DNA of 64,000 nt from Rhizobium sp. P38BS-XIX (GCF_012641435.1 NZ_JABAIJ010000001.1:806001-870000), one strand, 5' to 3'. Shown: positions 19,544 to 29,587, numbered from the stretch's first letter. Notes: a model not told the origin generated them from the sequence alone. A program made the numbers and translations.

Positions 19544-20697
19544 CTTCGAAATCCAGCTCCGGAGCCGAGGGCGATACGGCCAATTCCGTGGCTATGGCCG
19601 TTCTAAACGCGATCCAGAATCCGGTTATCATGGTCGATGAAGCCGGCCTCATTGCTTTCGCCAATTGGGAGGCGGAAGCCTTCTTCGGCGCGAGCGCATC
19701 GCATCTGTCGCGATACAAAATCTCCAGTTTCATTCCGTTCGGCAGCCCGCTGCTCGCGCTGATCGACCAGGTGCGCGAGCGCCGCGCACCCGTCAACGAA
19801 TACCGCGTCGATCTGAGTTCGCCACGTCTTGGGCAGGATAAGCTGGTCGATCTCTACGTTGCCCCCGTTTCGAGCGATATCGGCTCGGTGGTCGTGGTGT
19901 TCCAGGAACGCTCGATGGCCGACAAGATCGACCGGCAGCTGACGCATCGCGCCGCTGCCCGCTCGGTCACCGGCCTTGCCTCCATGCTGGCGCATGAGAT
20001 CAAGAATCCCTTGTCGGGTATTCGCGGTGCGGCGCAGCTGCTGGAGCAATCGGTCGAGGACGACGATCGCGCGCTGACGCGGCTGATTTGCGATGAGACC
20101 GACCGCATCGTCTCGCTGGTCGACCGCATGGAGGTCTTCTCCGACGAGCGGCCCGTCGATCGTGTGCCCGTCAATATCCATTCCGTGCTCGATCATGTGA
20201 AGGCGGTCGCCAAGGCCGGTTTTGCCCGTAACATCAAGATTTCAGAAAACTACGATCCGTCGCTGCCGGCGGTTTTCGCCAATCGGGATCAGCTCGTTCA
20301 GGTTTTCCTCAATCTGGTGAAGAATGCTTCCGAGGCTGTGGGCGATCGGCAGGACGGCGAGATCATGCTGACGACGGCCTATCGTCCCGGCATCCGGCTC
20401 TCGGTTGCCGGTACGCGTGAAAAGATCTCGCTGCCGCTGGAATTTTGCGTCATCGACAACGGCCCCGGTGTGCCGTCCGATCTCGTGCCGCATCTGTTTG
20501 ATCCGTTCATCACCACCAAGACGAACGGAACAGGTCTCGGCCTTGCGCTTGTGGCCAAGATCATCGGCGATCACGGCGGCATCGTCGAATGCGACAGCCA
20601 GAACCATCGCACCACATTCCGTGTTCTGATGCCTGCTTCCAAAGGTATCACCTTAGAAGATGCCCCCTTTCCGAACTCTACAGGGACTACTCGATGA
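19540..20697 (+). CDS. ntrB: Nitrogen regulation sensor kinase/phosphatase NtrB (GlnL)
   Basis: Cytosolic histidine kinase of 385 residues that phosphorylates or dephosphorylates NtrC according to PII status. An N-terminal PAS domain covers about 20-120 ([21 protein letters not shown]). The H-box is [20 protein letters not shown] and the N-box is [15 protein letters not shown]. The ATP lid carries [18 protein letters not shown] and [11 protein letters not shown]. There are no membrane segments. Its start overlaps the dusB stop and its own stop overlaps the ntrC ATG, making a tightly coupled three-gene set. Confidence 0.97.
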   Translation: MTSKSSSGAEGDTANSVAMAVLNAIQNPVIMVDEAGLIAFANWEAEAFFGASASHLSRYKISSFIPFGSPLLALIDQVRERRAPVNEYRVDLSSPRLGQDKLVDLYVAPVSSDIGSVVVVFQERSMADKIDRQLTHRAAARSVTGLASMLAHEIKNPLSGIRGAAQLLEQSVEDDDRALTRLICDETDRIVSLVDRMEVFSDERPVDRVPVNIHSVLDHVKAVAKAGFARNIKISENYDPSLPAVFANRDQLVQVFLNLVKNASEAVGDRQDGEIMLTTAYRPGIRLSVAGTREKISLPLEFCVIDNGPGVPSDLVPHLFDPFITTKTNGTGLGLALVAKIIGDHGGIVECDSQNHRTTFRVLMPASKGITLEDAPFPNSTGTTR

Positions 20698-22145
20698 CAG
20701 CCACGATCCTTGTCGCCGATGACGATGCGGCCATCCGCACCGTGCTCAACCAGGCTTTGAGCCGCGCGGGCTACGATGTACGCATTACATCGAACGCTGC
20801 CACGCTCTGGCGCTGGGTTTCGGCCGGCGAAGGCGACCTCGTTGTAACCGACGTCGTCATGCCCGACGAAAATGCCTTCGATCTCCTGCCGCGCATCAAG
20901 AAGGCAAGGCCTGATCTGCCGGTTCTGGTGATGAGCGCCCAGAACACCTTCATGACGGCGATCAAGGCGTCGGAGAAGGGTGCCTACGACTATCTCCCGA
21001 AGCCGTTCGACCTGACCGAACTGATCGCGATCGTCGGCCGTGCGTTGGCGGAACCGAAGCGCAAGCCGGCAAAGATCGATGACGACATGCAGGACGGCAT
21101 GCCGCTCGTCGGCCGCTCCGCCGCGATGCAGGAAATCTACCGTGTGCTCGCACGCCTGATGCAGACCGATCTGACGCTGATGATCACCGGCGAGTCGGGT
21201 ACCGGCAAAGAGCTGGTGGCGCGCGCCCTGCATGATTACGGCAAGCGCCGCAACGGTCCGTTCGTCGCCATCAACATGGCGGCCATCCCGCGTGATTTGA
21301 TTGAATCCGAGCTGTTCGGCCACGAGAAGGGCGCTTTTACAGGCGCGCAGACCCGCTCGACGGGGCGCTTCGAACAGGCCGAAGGCGGCACGCTGTTTCT
21401 CGACGAAATCGGCGACATGCCGATGGATGCGCAGACCCGTTTGCTGCGCGTGCTGCAGCAGGGCGAATATACGACCGTTGGCGGCCGCACACCGATCCGC
21501 ACCGATGTCCGCATCGTCGCTGCCACCAATAAGGATTTGAAGCAGGCGATCAATCAGGGACTTTTCCGCGAGGATCTCTATTATCGTCTCAACGTGGTGC
21601 CGCTGCGTCTGCCGCCGCTGCGTGATCGTGCCGAGGACATTCCCGATCTCGTGCGCCATTTCATCACCCAGGCGGAAAAGGAAGGGCTTGGCTCCAAGCG
21701 CTTCGATCAGGAAGCGCTGGAGCTGATGAAGGCTTATCCATGGCCGGGTAACGTGCGGGAACTGGAAAACCTCATTCGCCGCTTGATGGCGCTATACCCG
21801 CAGGATGTGATCACCAAGGAGATCATCGATGCGGAACTGCGCGCCGATGTCCCCGATAGTCCGATCGAAAAGGGGCCGGTCCGCACCGGCTCAATGACCA
21901 TCGCTCAGGCCGTGGAAGAGAACATGCGAACCTACTTCGCCGGTTTTGGCGAAAATCTGCCTCCGCCCGGCCTCTATGATCGCGTGTTGACCGAAATGGA
22001 GTACCCGCTGATTCTCGCGGCTTTGACCGCCACGCGCGGCAATCAGATCAAGGCTGCCGATCTTTTGGGCCTCAACCGCAATACGTTGCGCAAAAAGATT
22101 AGAGAACTGGGAGTTTCGGTTTACAGAAGCTCTCGCACGGCTTGA
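20694..22145 (+). CDS. ntrC: Nitrogen regulatory protein NtrC (GlnG)
   Basis: Sigma-54 enhancer-binding response regulator, 483 residues. It has a receiver domain with phospho-acceptor Asp in [11 protein letters not shown], an AAA+ domain with Walker [16 protein letters not shown], an intact GAFTGA loop, Walker [12 protein letters not shown], and a Fis-type helix-turn-helix at the end ([21 protein letters not shown]). With NtrB it turns on ammonium-limitation genes such as glnII and amtB in rhizobia. The intact GAFTGA contrasts with NtrX downstream. Confidence 0.97.
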   Translation: MTATILVADDDAAIRTVLNQALSRAGYDVRITSNAATLWRWVSAGEGDLVVTDVVMPDENAFDLLPRIKKARPDLPVLVMSAQNTFMTAIKASEKGAYDYLPKPFDLTELIAIVGRALAEPKRKPAKIDDDMQDGMPLVGRSAAMQEIYRVLARLMQTDLTLMITGESGTGKELVARALHDYGKRRNGPFVAINMAAIPRDLIESELFGHEKGAFTGAQTRSTGRFEQAEGGTLFLDEIGDMPMDAQTRLLRVLQQGEYTTVGGRTPIRTDVRIVAATNKDLKQAINQGLFREDLYYRLNVVPLRLPPLRDRAEDIPDLVRHFITQAEKEGLGSKRFDQEALELMKAYPWPGNVRELENLIRRLMALYPQDVITKEIIDAELRADVPDSPIEKGPVRTGSMTIAQAVEENMRTYFAGFGENLPPPGLYDRVLTEMEYPLILAALTATRGNQIKAADLLGLNRNTLRKKIRELGVSVYRSSRTA

Positions 22146-22187
22146 CAACTCAATCCGATGCGTTGCATTTTCGCCACAATGCGTTGC
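22142..22187 (+). promoter_or_regulatory. Direct repeat and possible promoter in the ntrC-ntrY gap
   Basis: ATGCGTTGC occurs twice, at 22158-22166 and 22179-22187. The copies are 21 bases apart, so they face the same side of the helix. A TTGACA hexamer (22142-22147) overlaps the ntrC stop and could be a -35 element with the repeat downstream; the -10 is weak. The arrangement suits a dimeric regulator acting on ntrYX. The identity of the regulator is unknown. Confidence 0.45.
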
Positions 22188-22427
22188 TTAAAGGTCACGC
22201 AGCAGATTCGTCGTTTTTGCGATGACGATTCGTCTGGTGCATTTCAGTAAAAGCGAAGTTTTGCCAGATTTTTCAGTCTATTGCGAAAATGACCTGAAGT
22301 AGGATCTCGCTTATGGCGAGATCGAACGACAGTTCCCGCCTCTGCCTGTTGCTCGTGCTGATGCCCAAGGGTGGCAGTGCGGTTCGACCAGGGCGCCGAC
22401 CGTCGCTCAGGCGTGGAGATGATGGGA

Positions 22428-24701
22428 ATGATGCAGGACGCAGTGTCGCCGGCGGTGAGCGACGAGGCGGTCGTCAAGGTGACCGACCGTCGTGCTTCCT
22501 TTGCCCTGCCGGGCCTCATACTTGCCGGCGGCGCGCTTTTGTGTGCGATTGCCACGCTCCTCATGCTGCTCGGGCTTACCCCGGTTGCTCCGACATCCTC
22601 GGTCGTTTTTACCTCTGTCGTCATTAACGGCCTCTTCGTTCTCGGCCTGATCGCGCTGATCGCGCGCGAAGTCGCCCGGCTGATGAAAGCGCGCAGCCGT
22701 GGCCGCGCTGCTGCCCGCTTGCATATCCGCATCGTCGCCTTGTTTTCGATCGTTGCGATCACGCCGGCGATCCTCGTCGCCATCGTGGCAAGCCTCACGC
22801 TCAATGTCGGCCTAGACCGCTGGTTCGGTGTTCGTACCCAGCAGATCATCAGTTCCTCACAGAATGTGGCTCAGGCCTATCTGATGGAGAATGCGAGCTA
22901 CCTGCAGGGACAGACGGTTTCGATGGCGAACGATCTGGAGCGCAATCGCTCGCTCTACAGCCTGGATAAGACCGGTTTTGCCGAGTTGATGACCCGTCAG
23001 GCCCGGGGCCGCGGGTTGCTTGGCGCTTTCCTCGTACGCCGCGACGGCAGCGCCATTGTCCAGGCTGATATCAAGACTGAACGCCCGCTGCCGGCCATTC
23101 CGAAGGACGCGCTTGATTCATCGGCCAACGGTCAGCCGACCCTCATTCCGCCCGGCGTGACCAATCTCGTCGGCGCCGTGATCAAGCTCGATGAACTTCC
23201 CGGCTCGTTCCTTTACACGGTCCGCGCGGTCGACCCGCGCGTCATGAACGCGATGCGCATGGTAGAAGACAACACCGTCGAGTACAAGGCGATGGAAGAG
23301 GGGCGCATGTCCCTGCAGATCGCCTTTGCGGTGCTTTACATCGGCTTCGCGCTCATCGTGCTGCTTGCCGCGATCTGGACCGCGATCGCGATTGCCGACC
23401 GCATCGTCAGGCCGATCCGTCTTCTGATCAGTGCGGCTGATAATGTCGCGTCGGGTAACATGAACGTGCTGGTGCCGGTGCGCTCGGCGGACGGCGATGT
23501 CGGCAGTCTTTCGCGCACGTTCAACAAGATGATCTCGGAGATTCGCACACAGCGTGACGAAATCCTTGAGGCGAAGGATGAGGTCGATGATCGCCGGCGC
23601 TTCATCGAGGCGGTGCTGTCCGGTGTGACGGCCGCCGTGATCGGCGTCGAACAGGATCGTCGCATCACGATCGCCAATACATCGGCCGAGGATTTGCTGG
23701 CGCTGACGAGCGAGGAGCTTCTTGGCAAGAATCTGGTCGATATCGCCCCGGAAGTCGATCAGGTCGTGACCGAGGCGACGACGCGCCACCGCAGCGATTT
23801 TCGTAAGCAGATCGGCCTCGTACGCGGCGGCACCGTGCGTACGCTCAGTGTGCAGGTGACGCGCGAGGAATCGCGTGACGCGAACGAATCCTATGTCATC
23901 ACGCTCGACGACATTACGGATCTCGTTATTGCGCAGCGCTCGACCGCCTGGGCCGATGTCGCACGCCGTATCGCGCACGAGATCAAGAATCCGCTGACAC
24001 CGATCCAGCTGTCGGCTGAGCGCATCCGCCGTCGTTTCGGGAAGAATATTGCTGACGTCGACCGCCCGGTCTTCGACCAGTGCACGGACACGATCATCCG
24101 GCAGGTGGGCGATATCGGCCGCATGGTCGACGAGTTCTCTTCTTTCGCCCGCATGCCCAAGCCGACGATGGAGCCGAGCGATCTGCGCGACATCCTGCGG
24201 GATGCGGTGTTCCTGCGCGAGATGGGCAACAACCATGTTAAATTCGAACGCGAACTGGGCGACGAACGTCTCGAGGGCATGTTCGACACGCGAATGCTCG
24301 GCCAGGCCTTCGGCAATCTCATCAAGAATGCCGTCGAGGCGATTGAAGGCGTGCCGAGCGCCGAGGCGCGCGAACAGCCGAAAATTCTTGTGCGGACATC
24401 GCTGGATGCCGACCGTGATCGCTTCACCGTCGATGTCATCGACAACGGTCGCGGTCTGCCGGTGGAGAACAGACACAGTATTCTCGAACCTTATATGACG
24501 ATGCGTGAGAAAGGCACCGGCCTGGGTCTCGCCATCGTCAAGAAGATTATTGAAGACCATGGCGGGCAGATCGAGCTTCACGACGCACCCGCCGATTTCG
24601 ACCAGGGTAGAGGGGCCATGATCCGCGTGCATCTGCCGCGCCGTGAGCAAGCCGCCGTCGCCCACCCAGAAAGTGATAAGGAAAGCGTCTATGGCATCTG
24701 A
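22428..24701 (+). CDS. ntrY: Membrane sensor histidine kinase NtrY
   Basis: Transmembrane histidine kinase of the NtrYX pair, which is linked to nitrogen, redox and envelope control in alphaproteobacteria. About 757 residues from the ATG at 22428; starts at 22371 (GTG), 22419, 22422 or 22431 cannot be excluded. Hydrophobic segments near the N-terminus flank a periplasmic part, with another membrane segment around residue 300. HAMP, PAS and the kinase core follow, the last with [30 protein letters not shown] and GTGLGLAIVKKI. It overlaps ntrX by 11 bases. Confidence 0.95.
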   Translation: MMQDAVSPAVSDEAVVKVTDRRASFALPGLILAGGALLCAIATLLMLLGLTPVAPTSSVVFTSVVINGLFVLGLIALIAREVARLMKARSRGRAAARLHIRIVALFSIVAITPAILVAIVASLTLNVGLDRWFGVRTQQIISSSQNVAQAYLMENASYLQGQTVSMANDLERNRSLYSLDKTGFAELMTRQARGRGLLGAFLVRRDGSAIVQADIKTERPLPAIPKDALDSSANGQPTLIPPGVTNLVGAVIKLDELPGSFLYTVRAVDPRVMNAMRMVEDNTVEYKAMEEGRMSLQIAFAVLYIGFALIVLLAAIWTAIAIADRIVRPIRLLISAADNVASGNMNVLVPVRSADGDVGSLSRTFNKMISEIRTQRDEILEAKDEVDDRRRFIEAVLSGVTAAVIGVEQDRRITIANTSAEDLLALTSEELLGKNLVDIAPEVDQVVTEATTRHRSDFRKQIGLVRGGTVRTLSVQVTREESRDANESYVITLDDITDLVIAQRSTAWADVARRIAHEIKNPLTPIQLSAERIRRRFGKNIADVDRPVFDQCTDTIIRQVGDIGRMVDEFSSFARMPKPTMEPSDLRDILRDAVFLREMGNNHVKFERELGDERLEGMFDTRMLGQAFGNLIKNAVEAIEGVPSAEAREQPKILVRTSLDADRDRFTVDVIDNGRGLPVENRHSILEPYMTMREKGTGLGLAIVKKIIEDHGGQIELHDAPADFDQGRGAMIRVHLPRREQAAVAHPESDKESVYGI

Positions 24702-26055
24702 TATTCTCGTAGTCGACGACGAGGAAGACATTCGCGAAATCGTTTCGGGAATTCTTTCGGATGAGGGTCACGAAACCCGCACCGCGCATGACAGCGACAG
24801 CGCGCTCGCCGCGATCTCCGATCGAGCGCCACGGCTGATCTTTCTCGATATCTGGATGCAGGGCAGCAAGCTCGACGGTCTGGCGCTGCTGGACGAGATC
24901 AAGGCGCGCCATCCGGATCTCCCGGTGGTTATGATCTCCGGTCACGGCAATATCGAAACGGCCGTTTCCGCCATCAAGCGCGGCGCCTTCGACTTCATCG
25001 AAAAGCCGTTCAAGGCCGATCGCCTGATCCTGATCGCCGAACGCGCTTTGGAGAATTCGAAGCTGAAGCGCGAGGTTTCCGAGCTGAAGCGCCGCACCGG
25101 CGATGCCGTTGAGCTGATCGGCACCTCGGTCGCCGTTTCGCAGCTACGCCAGACGATCGACAAGGTCTCGCCGACCAATAGCCGTGTGATGATCTTCGGT
25201 CCGTCCGGTTCGGGCAAGGAGCTTGTGGCCCGCATGGTCCATAAGAAGTCGACCCGCGCGAACGGCCCTTTCGTGGCGCTGAACGCGGCGACGATTACGC
25301 CGGAGCGCATGGAGATCGCGCTGTTCGGCACCGAGGGATCGCCGGGGCAGGCGCGCAAGATCGGCGCCCTTGAAGAAGCCCATCGCGGCATCCTTTATCT
25401 GGATGAAGTCGGTGAGATGCCGCGCGAGACTCAAAACAAGATCCTGCGCGTGCTGGTCGATCAGCAGTTTGAGCGTGTTGGCGGCTCCAAGCGCGTCAAG
25501 GTGGACGTCCGCATCATCTCGTCCACCGCTTACAATCTCGAAAGCCGCATTGCCGAGGGCCTGTTCCGCGAGGATCTCTATCATCGGCTCGCCGTCGTGC
25601 CCGTGCGCGTGCCCGCCCTTGCCGAGCGCCGTGAGGATATTCCTTTCCTCGTCGATCAGCTGATGCGCCAGATTTCCGAGCAGGCGGGTATCCGCTCGCG
25701 TCGGATCGGCGATGACGCCATGGCGGTTCTGCAAGCGCATGACTGGCCCGGCAATATTCGTCAGCTGCGCAACAATATCGAGCGTCTGATGATTCTGGCG
25801 CGCTCGGACGGTGCGGAAACGCCGATCACGGCGGAAATGCTGCCGACGGATCTCGGCGACATGCTGCCGAAGGTCTCAGCCAAGAACGATTATCACATCA
25901 TGACATTGCCGCTGCGTGAAGCACGCGAAATGTTCGAGCGTGATTATCTGATCGCCCAGATCAACCGCTTCGGCGGCAACATCTCGCGTACCGCCGAGTT
26001 CGTCGGCATGGAGCGCTCGGCGCTGCATCGCAAGTTGAAGTCGCTCGGCGTCTGA
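24691..26055 (+). CDS. ntrX: Response regulator NtrX
   Basis: Partner of NtrY, 454 residues. The receiver domain has acidic residues DDEED and phospho-acceptor Asp in IFLDIWMQG. The AAA+ domain has Walker A FGPSGSGKELVARM and Walker B ILYLDEVGEMP, and a Fis-type helix-turn-helix ends the protein (ISRTAEFVGMERSALHRKLK). The place of the GAFTGA loop is taken by FGTEGSPGQARKIGALEEA, which lacks that motif, so classical sigma-54 remodelling is unlikely. The start at 24691 lies inside the ntrY 3' end. Confidence 0.95.
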   Translation: MASDILVVDDEEDIREIVSGILSDEGHETRTAHDSDSALAAISDRAPRLIFLDIWMQGSKLDGLALLDEIKARHPDLPVVMISGHGNIETAVSAIKRGAFDFIEKPFKADRLILIAERALENSKLKREVSELKRRTGDAVELIGTSVAVSQLRQTIDKVSPTNSRVMIFGPSGSGKELVARMVHKKSTRANGPFVALNAATITPERMEIALFGTEGSPGQARKIGALEEAHRGILYLDEVGEMPRETQNKILRVLVDQQFERVGGSKRVKVDVRIISSTAYNLESRIAEGLFREDLYHRLAVVPVRVPALAERREDIPFLVDQLMRQISEQAGIRSRRIGDDAMAVLQAHDWPGNIRQLRNNIERLMILARSDGAETPITAEMLPTDLGDMLPKVSAKNDYHIMTLPLREAREMFERDYLIAQINRFGGNISRTAEFVGMERSALHRKLKSLGV

Positions 26056-26104
26056 GCGACCGCTCGACATCGCAAACATTACAGAGTTCGGATCAGGGGC
26101 TTTC

Positions 26105-26968
26105 ATGCCGAGAATAGCTTATGTCAACGGCCGCTACGTCAAGCATAGCGACGCTACGGTGCATATCGAGGATCGCGGCTATCAGTTTGCCGATGGGGTC
26201 TACGAGGTTTGCGAGGTTCGTCATGGCGTGATCGTCGACATGACGCGCCATCTCGACCGTCTCAACCGCTCGCTGGGCGAGCTGCGCATTGCCTGGCCGA
26301 TGACACGCTCTGCGCTCGTTCTCGTGATTCGCGAGACGCTGCGCCGCAATCATGTTCGCAACGGTCTGTTTTATCTGCAGGTGACGCGCGGCGTTGCCCG
26401 GCGCGATCATGTCTTCCCGCCAGCCGGCACGCCGTCTTCGATCGTCGTCACCGCCAAGAGCACCGATCAGTCCGCGATTGCCAAGAAGAATGCCAACGGT
26501 ATCAAGGCAATCACCGTCCGTGACAATCGCTGGGACCGGGTCGATATCAAGTCCGTCGGCCTGCTTCCCAACGCGATGGCTCGCCAGCAGGCCAAGGAAG
26601 CCGGCGCGCAGGAAGCGATCTATATCGACCATCACGGCATGGTAAAGGAAGGCGCTGCAACCAACGTCTGGATCGTCGATAACGAGGGCAATCTCGTTAC
26701 GCGTCCGGCCGAGCACGGCATCCTGCGCGGCATCACGCGCACGACCCTGATGGATGTCGCAGCCAAGCTCGGAGTGACAATTGTCGAGCGTTACTTCTCG
26801 GTCGAAGAGATGATGCAGGCCCGTGAAGTCTTCATCACCGCGGCCACAAGTATCTGTTTTCCGGTCGTTTCTATCGATGGCGAGACCATTGCCAATGGTC
26901 ATCCGGGCAGCATGTCACAGAAAATTCGCGAAGCCTTTTTCGACGTTGCGGAAAAGACTGCGATTTGA
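26105..26968 (+). CDS. D-amino-acid aminotransferase (class IV PLP enzyme)
   Basis: PLP-dependent class IV aminotransferase, 287 residues, most like D-alanine transaminase (Dat). It opens RIAYVNGRYVKHSDATVHIEDRG and continues with FADGVYEV. The PLP lysine is in VDIKSVGLLPNAMARQQA. The segment EGAATNVWIVD and the C-terminal block VFITAATSICFPV follow. It probably exchanges D-alanine and D-glutamate for peptidoglycan precursors; a branched-chain or 4-amino-4-deoxychorismate activity is less likely from these motifs. It lies between ntrX and hfq, as I remember from other rhizobia. Confidence 0.88.
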   Translation: MPRIAYVNGRYVKHSDATVHIEDRGYQFADGVYEVCEVRHGVIVDMTRHLDRLNRSLGELRIAWPMTRSALVLVIRETLRRNHVRNGLFYLQVTRGVARRDHVFPPAGTPSSIVVTAKSTDQSAIAKKNANGIKAITVRDNRWDRVDIKSVGLLPNAMARQQAKEAGAQEAIYIDHHGMVKEGAATNVWIVDNEGNLVTRPAEHGILRGITRTTLMDVAAKLGVTIVERYFSVEEMMQAREVFITAATSICFPVVSIDGETIANGHPGSMSQKIREAFFDVAEKTAI

Positions 26969-27076
26969 TACCAACATTCGCTGGGGGGGAGAGAATGAGG
27001 GTATCTCCCGTCCGGGACCTCTGTATATCATGACATTTAACCGACCTGGGTCGGCAAAAAAGAAAGAAGCGGCGCG

Positions 27077-27319
27077 ATGGCGGAACGTTCTCAAAACTTG
27101 CAGGACTTGTTTCTTAATACTGTTCGCAAGCAAAAAATTTCACTGACAATTTTCTTGATTAACGGCGTGAAGCTCACGGGTGTCGTTACTTCGTTCGACA
27201 ATTTCTGTGTCCTGCTCCGCCGTGATGGCCACTCGCAGCTCGTCTACAAGCACGCGATCTCGACAATCATGCCGGGTCAGCCGATGCAGATGTTCGAGAG
27301 CGAAGAAGCTGCATCCTAA
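27077..27319 (+). CDS. hfq: RNA chaperone Hfq
   Basis: Hexameric Sm-like RNA chaperone that pairs small RNAs with mRNAs. The 80-residue rhizobial form has the Sm1 segment [25 protein letters not shown] and the Sm2 segment [11 protein letters not shown], and lacks the long C-terminal tail of the E. coli protein. The distal and proximal face residues in [15 protein letters not shown] are present. A short hairpin CCGAC-CTGG-GTCGG (27041-27054) lies in its leader. hflX follows, in the same frame as the Hfq stop. Confidence 0.98.
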
Positions 27320-27397
27320 CCAGGACTTCCTACTATCACGACACGCGATACCAAAAATGATTCCCTCATCCCGGAGACTGTAAAGCACCGGGATGAT

Positions 27398-28732
27398 ATG
27401 CGCGCTGTTGTCGTCGTGCCTGTGTTGAAACAGGCCCGCGCAGCGCGTTCCGCCCAGGCCGACAGCGCCATATCCGTCTCTCGCCCCCCGGAGAGCCGGT
27501 TGGAGGAGGCCAAGGGTCTCGCGCTTGCGATCGACCTTGAGGTTGTTAGCGGTTCCATTGTCTCGATCAATGATCCGCGGCCGGCAACATTGCTCGGGAC
27601 CGGCAAGATCGAGGAAATCCTTGCGCTGCTTGACGAGTTCAATGCCGGCCTGGTCATCGTCGACCATCCGCTGACCCCGGTGCAGCAGCGCAATCTCGAA
27701 AAGGCATGGAACGCCAAGGTCATCGACCGTACCGGCCTCATTCTCGAAATCTTCGGCCGGCGCGCCTCCACCAAGGAGGGCACGCTGCAGGTTGAGCTTG
27801 CACATCTGAACTATCAGAAGGGTCGGCTGGTTCGAAGCTGGACCCACCTTGAACGCCAGCGCGGCGGTGCCGGCTTCATGGGTGGTCCCGGTGAAACCCA
27901 GATCGAAGCTGACCGGCGCATGCTGCAGGAGCGGATTATCCGACTGGAGCGCGAGCTCGAGCAGGTCGTTCGCACCCGCCAGCTTCACCGCGCCAAGCGC
28001 AAGAAGGTGCCGCATCCGATCGTGGCGCTGGTCGGCTATACCAATGCCGGCAAGTCGACGCTGTTCAACCGGATCACCGGTGCCGGCGTGCTGGCGGAAG
28101 ACATGCTCTTTGCCACGCTCGACCCGACTTTGCGCCGCATGAAGCTGCCGCACGGCCGCACCGTTATCCTTTCCGACACGGTCGGTTTCATTTCCGATCT
28201 GCCGACTCACCTGGTTGCCGCGTTCCGTGCGACGCTGGAAGAGGTGTTGGAAGCCGATCTGATCCTTCATGTCCGCGACCTCTCGGACGACGACAATCAG
28301 GCCCAGAGCGCCGACGTCCTGCGGATCCTCAACGATCTCGGCATCGGTGAAGCCGAGGGCGCAGAACGCATTGTCGAGGTCTGGAACAAGATCGACCGTC
28401 TGGAGCCAGAAGCGCACGATGCCATCGTGCAGAAGGCGTCCAATACGGAAAACGTCATAGCTGTCTCGGCAATCAGCGGCGAGGGCGTCGATCGCCTGAT
28501 GGATGAGATCAGTCGCCGCCTCTCCGGCGTGTTGACGGAAACCACGATCACCCTGCCGGTGGAAAAGCTTGCGCTGCTGCCTTGGCTCTACAATCACGCT
28601 ATCGTCGATAGCCGTGAGGATAATGAGGATGGCACGGTGACGCTCGAGGTGCGCTTGACCGAAGCCGAAGCCGGCGAGCTTGAACGGCGCATGGGCAATG
28701 GCCCGAAGCCGCAGCGTGAAGACTGGGAGTAG
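27398..28732 (+). CDS. hflX: GTPase HflX
   Basis: Ribosome-binding GTPase of 444 residues that splits stalled or hibernating ribosomes after stress. It has the N-terminal HflX domain (LLGTGKIEEI, LVIVDHPLTPVQQRNLEK), the linker LERQRGGAGFMGGPGETQIEADRR, and the G domain with G1 GYTNAGKSTLFN, G3 DTVGFISDLP and G4 NKID. The frame is open back to the hfq stop, and the 21 residues before the ATG at 27398 look coding, so the true start may be upstream with an unusual codon. It is convergent with mazG, six bases apart. Confidence 0.95.
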   Translation: MRAVVVVPVLKQARAARSAQADSAISVSRPPESRLEEAKGLALAIDLEVVSGSIVSINDPRPATLLGTGKIEEILALLDEFNAGLVIVDHPLTPVQQRNLEKAWNAKVIDRTGLILEIFGRRASTKEGTLQVELAHLNYQKGRLVRSWTHLERQRGGAGFMGGPGETQIEADRRMLQERIIRLERELEQVVRTRQLHRAKRKKVPHPIVALVGYTNAGKSTLFNRITGAGVLAEDMLFATLDPTLRRMKLPHGRTVILSDTVGFISDLPTHLVAAFRATLEEVLEADLILHVRDLSDDDNQAQSADVLRILNDLGIGEAEGAERIVEVWNKIDRLEPEAHDAIVQKASNTENVIAVSAISGEGVDRLMDEISRRLSGVLTETTITLPVEKLALLPWLYNHAIVDSREDNEDGTVTLEVRLTEAEAGELERRMGNGPKPQREDWE

Positions 28733-28738
28733 GCGGAT

Positions 28739-29587
28739 TTAGGCCGACTTCACGCTGTCCAACTGCCGCTCGATCGCTTTTGCCGACTGCCAGATCTCTT
28801 CCATCCGCTCTAGCGAGGCGCCTTCCAGCGTCTCGCCATCAGCTTCAAGCGTCGTTTCGATGTGATGGAATCTGCGCCGGAACTTCGTGTTCGTCCCGCG
28901 CAGCGCCTGCTCCGGATCGGTTTTCACATGACGGCCGATATTCACGACCGCGAAGATCAGATCGCCGAGCTCGTCGCTGACTTTGGCCTGATCGCCGCTT
29001 GCAAGCGCGACCCTCAATTCACCGATCTCTTCTTCGATCTTGTCTAGAATCGGTTCCGGCGCCGACCAATCGAAGCCAACCTTGGCGGCCCGTTCCTGCA
29101 GCTTCAACGCCTCGGTAAGGGCAGGGAAGGTCCGCTGTACCGAGCCCAGAAAGCCGTCCTTGAAATCCTCGGTCATCCCGCTTCTGGCGCGACGCTCGGC
29201 CCGTTCGCGCTTTTCTTCGGCCTTGATTCGATCCCATTGCAGCGTCACCGCATCTTCGGTCTTGGCATCGGAGACGGCAAAGACATGCGGATGGCGGCGG
29301 ATCATCTTGCGGCTGATGGCCTGCACGACGTCGCCGAACGAGAATGCGCCAGCTTCCTCCGCGATCCGCGAATGGAAGACGACCTGCAAGAGCAGGTCGC
29401 CAAGCTCGTCGCAAAGATCGTCATTGTCCTTGCGCTCGATCGCATCGGCCACTTCGTAGGCTTCCTCGATCGTGTAAGGCTTGATGGTCTCGAAGGTCTG
29501 GACGATGTCCCAAGGGCAACCGGTTTCGGGATTTCGCAGCGCCGCCATGATGTCGATCAGGTCGGAAATGTCTCGCGATGCTTCCAT
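28739..29587 (-). CDS. mazG: Nucleoside triphosphate pyrophosphohydrolase MazG
   Basis: House-cleaning enzyme that hydrolyses nucleoside triphosphates to monophosphates and pyrophosphate. At 282 residues it has two MazG domains. The first has EEAYEVADAIERKDNDDLCDELGDLL, with the ExxE-12-ExxD magnesium-binding arrangement. The second, near residues 190-225, has KIEEEIGELRVALASG and DELGDLIFAVVNIGRH. The N-terminal NPETGCPWDIVQTFETIKPY is the usual signature. The deaminase-like gene lies 22 bases upstream on the same strand, so they may share a transcript. Confidence 0.96.
   Translation of the reverse strand: MEASRDISDLIDIMAALRNPETGCPWDIVQTFETIKPYTIEEAYEVADAIERKDNDDLCDELGDLLLQVVFHSRIAEEAGAFSFGDVVQAISRKMIRRHPHVFAVSDAKTEDAVTLQWDRIKAEEKRERAERRARSGMTEDFKDGFLGSVQRTFPALTEALKLQERAAKVGFDWSAPEPILDKIEEEIGELRVALASGDQAKVSDELGDLIFAVVNIGRHVKTDPEQALRGTNTKFRRRFHHIETTLEADGETLEGASLERMEEIWQSAKAIERQLDSVKSA

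Noticed and set aside
23118..24731. A 537-codon minus-strand frame opposite ntrY
   Set aside because: It is an antisense shadow of a clear histidine kinase gene, with no motifs of its own.
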